From assembly GCA_913009865.1 (NCBI GenBank), contig CAJVYK010000032.1, forward strand, positions 1 to 13,962: a stretch of 13,962 nt of DNA, in the 5' to 3' direction. The DNA is from an uncultured bacterium. GTDB taxonomy: Bacteria; Planctomycetota; Phycisphaerae; Sedimentisphaerales; Anaerobacaceae. The notes below the pieces were generated by a model. That model had not been told where the DNA came from and searched no databases. It worked only from the letters and a program-made list of their open reading frames with translations. The translations under genes and the position numbers were made by a program. Within the stretch, counting starts at the first letter, position 1. Each line of letters opens with the position of its first letter. Positions 12,694 through 13,962 of the stretch are shown here, in pieces.

Positions 12694-13962
12694 ATGAAGT
12701 TCGATAAATTTACGCTGAAAGCTCAAGAGGCGTTGGCAACCGCTCAGCAAATTGCAATGGCTAAATCACATACCGTTCTGTCACCATTACATTTGTTGAG
12801 CGCTGTCTGCGATGACGACAATGGTGTTGTGGTTATGATATTGAAAAAAATCGGAGCCAATGTTCCGCAGATTAAAAACGTGATAGAAAGTGAACTCGGA
12901 CGACTGCCGCAAGGCGACAGCGGCAGCATGCTTATGCCGGAGCCGACTTTTAACAAAATAGTGCTGGATGCACAAAACAGGGCTGATGCGGCAGGAGACG
13001 AATACCTGGGGGTAGAGCATCTGTTCATTGCGCTCGCTGCGGTGCAAAGCGATGCGAAAGAAATTTTGCAGCTTAACTCGATTACTACAAAAGAGATTGA
13101 AGAGGCCTTGAAAGAAATTCGCGGCAGTGAAAAGATAACAGACCAAAGTCCGGAAGATAAATACAGGGCGCTGGAACGCTACGGAATCGACCTTTTAGAA
13201 ATGGCACGCAAAGGAAAACTCGACCCTGTTATCGGCAGAGATGAAGAGATTCGGAGATGTATGCAGGTGCTCAATCGAAGAACAAAAAATAATCCGGTGT
13301 TAATCGGTGAGCCGGGCGTGGGAAAAACCGCAATTGCTGAAGGACTTGCACAGCGGATAGTTGCAGGTGATGTCCCTGCGGGTTTGAAAAATAAAAGGAT
13401 TATCGCTCTGGATATGGGGGCGTTGATAGCGGGGACCAAATTCAGGGGTGAATTCGAGGACCGGCTAAAGGCGGTGCTCAAAGAAGTCATCGCCGCTGAG
13501 GGACAAATAATACTTTTCATCGATGAACTGCATACCGTTGTGGGAGCCGGAAAAGCGGAAGGTTCCGTCGATGCGGGAAATCTGCTGAAACCATCGCTTG
13601 CGAGAGGTGAACTGAAATGTATCGGGGCAACCACGATTGACGAATATCGAAAATATGTGGAAAAAGACGCTGCACTTGAAAGACGATTCCAGCCAATTCT
13701 AATCGACCCGCCGAGCGTCGAAGAAACCATAGCTATCCTGCGAGGACTAAAAAACCGATACGATACACATCACGGCGTTCGCATTACTGATTCGGCGCTC
13801 GTCGCGGCTGCCACTTTGTCCAATCGATACATCTCCGACCGGTGGCTGCCGGATAAGGCGATAGACTTGATGGACGAGGCGGCCCCGAAACTGAGGATTG
13901 AGAACGATTCGCTGCCAGCTGAACTCGATACTATTCGCAGGAAGATTGAAATCGGAAGAGCC
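12694..13962 (+). CDS. clpB: ATP-dependent disaggregase ClpB, N-terminal half (cut by window edge)
   Basis: ATG at 12694 has GGGAG 7 bases upstream, and 423 codons are present. Domain order is as in ClpB/Hsp104. An N-domain double Clp repeat (about 1-145: FTLKAQEALATAQQIA, HTVLSPLHLL, LGVEHLFIAL) is followed by linker and AAA-1 from about 155. AAA-1 has YGIDLLEMARKGKLDPVIGR (163-182), Walker A GEPGVGKT (205-212), pore-1 loop AGTKFRGEFE (246-255), Walker B ILFIDE (273-278), sensor GATT (311-314) and arginine-finger region ALERRFQ (327-333). The last residues (DEAAPKLRIE, then LDTIRRKIE) lead into the coiled-coil M domain, which sets ClpB apart from ClpA/ClpC. ClpB works with DnaK to pull proteins out of aggregates. 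A397P in the usual DEAA-x-x-LR block is a small oddity. AAA-2 lies outside the window. Confidence 0.97.
   Translation, partial: MKFDKFTLKAQEALATAQQIAMAKSHTVLSPLHLLSAVCDDDNGVVVMILKKIGANVPQIKNVIESELGRLPQGDSGSMLMPEPTFNKIVLDAQNRADAAGDEYLGVEHLFIALAAVQSDAKEILQLNSITTKEIEEALKEIRGSEKITDQSPEDKYRALERYGIDLLEMARKGKLDPVIGRDEEIRRCMQVLNRRTKNNPVLIGEPGVGKTAIAEGLAQRIVAGDVPAGLKNKRIIALDMGALIAGTKFRGEFEDRLKAVLKEVIAAEGQIILFIDELHTVVGAGKAEGSVDAGNLLKPSLARGELKCIGATTIDEYRKYVEKDAALERRFQPILIDPPSVEETIAILRGLKNRYDTHHGVRITDSALVAAATLSNRYISDRWLPDKAIDLMDEAAPKLRIENDSLPAELDTIRRKIEIGRA

Overview
The window looks like a piece of a Planctomycetota chromosome, most probably the Phycisphaerae/Sedimentisphaerales side. Three things point there: a PEP-CTERM sorting signal of the PEPATIMLLGLGGLLLRRKR type, a stand-alone LuxR-type HTH protein of about 100 residues, and gene-poor stretches full of short dispersed repeats. 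This placement is inferred from protein and repeat style; no rRNA or tRNA gene is visible.

Layout. (1) Positions 1-3453, minus strand: a TPR protein, then an ORC/STAND-like P-loop ATPase, rpsT (ribosomal protein S20, GTG start) and a DUF4870 membrane protein cut by the window edge. The last three are tightly spaced and probably co-transcribed. (2) Positions 3555-5254, plus strand: glyA (serine hydroxymethyltransferase) and an all-alpha dimeric dUTPase-like protein, closed by strong hairpins that also separate them from the convergent genes that follow. (3) Positions 5409-7255, minus strand: a visibly AT-richer two-gene cassette. It encodes a TcmP-like Rossmann/methyltransferase-like protein and a DUF5131 (phage Gp37/Gp68) three-cysteine protein, overlapping by ATGA. 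This is the best candidate for an uncharacterised enzymatic system in the window. (4) Positions 7256-10900: about 3.6 kb of repeat mosaic. It holds heptamer tandem repeats, a 72-bp perfect inverted repeat, a 279-bp MITE-like element with a 9-bp target duplication, a structured GC-rich leader in front of one intact small LuxR-type regulator gene, a 15-bp minisatellite, and at least two (probably three) decayed 3' ends of paralogous regulator genes, one split by another small insertion. (5) Positions 10900-12475, plus strand: two exported-protein genes with homologous hairpin-bearing leaders. The first is a PEP-CTERM protein. The second is interrupted by an in-frame TAG. Each ends at a strong terminator. 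(6) Position 12694 to the end: the first 423 codons of clpB.

How the parts fit. The ends of the window are housekeeping genes (translation, one-carbon metabolism, nucleotide hygiene, protein disaggregation). The middle is accessory DNA: a probably transferred TcmP/DUF5131 cassette beside a repeat-rich zone, with small regulators being duplicated and lost next to a surface-protein locus. Gene calls for rpsT, glyA and clpB are secure. The RNA leaders, operators and small mobile elements were found by eye and need folding or genome-wide searches.
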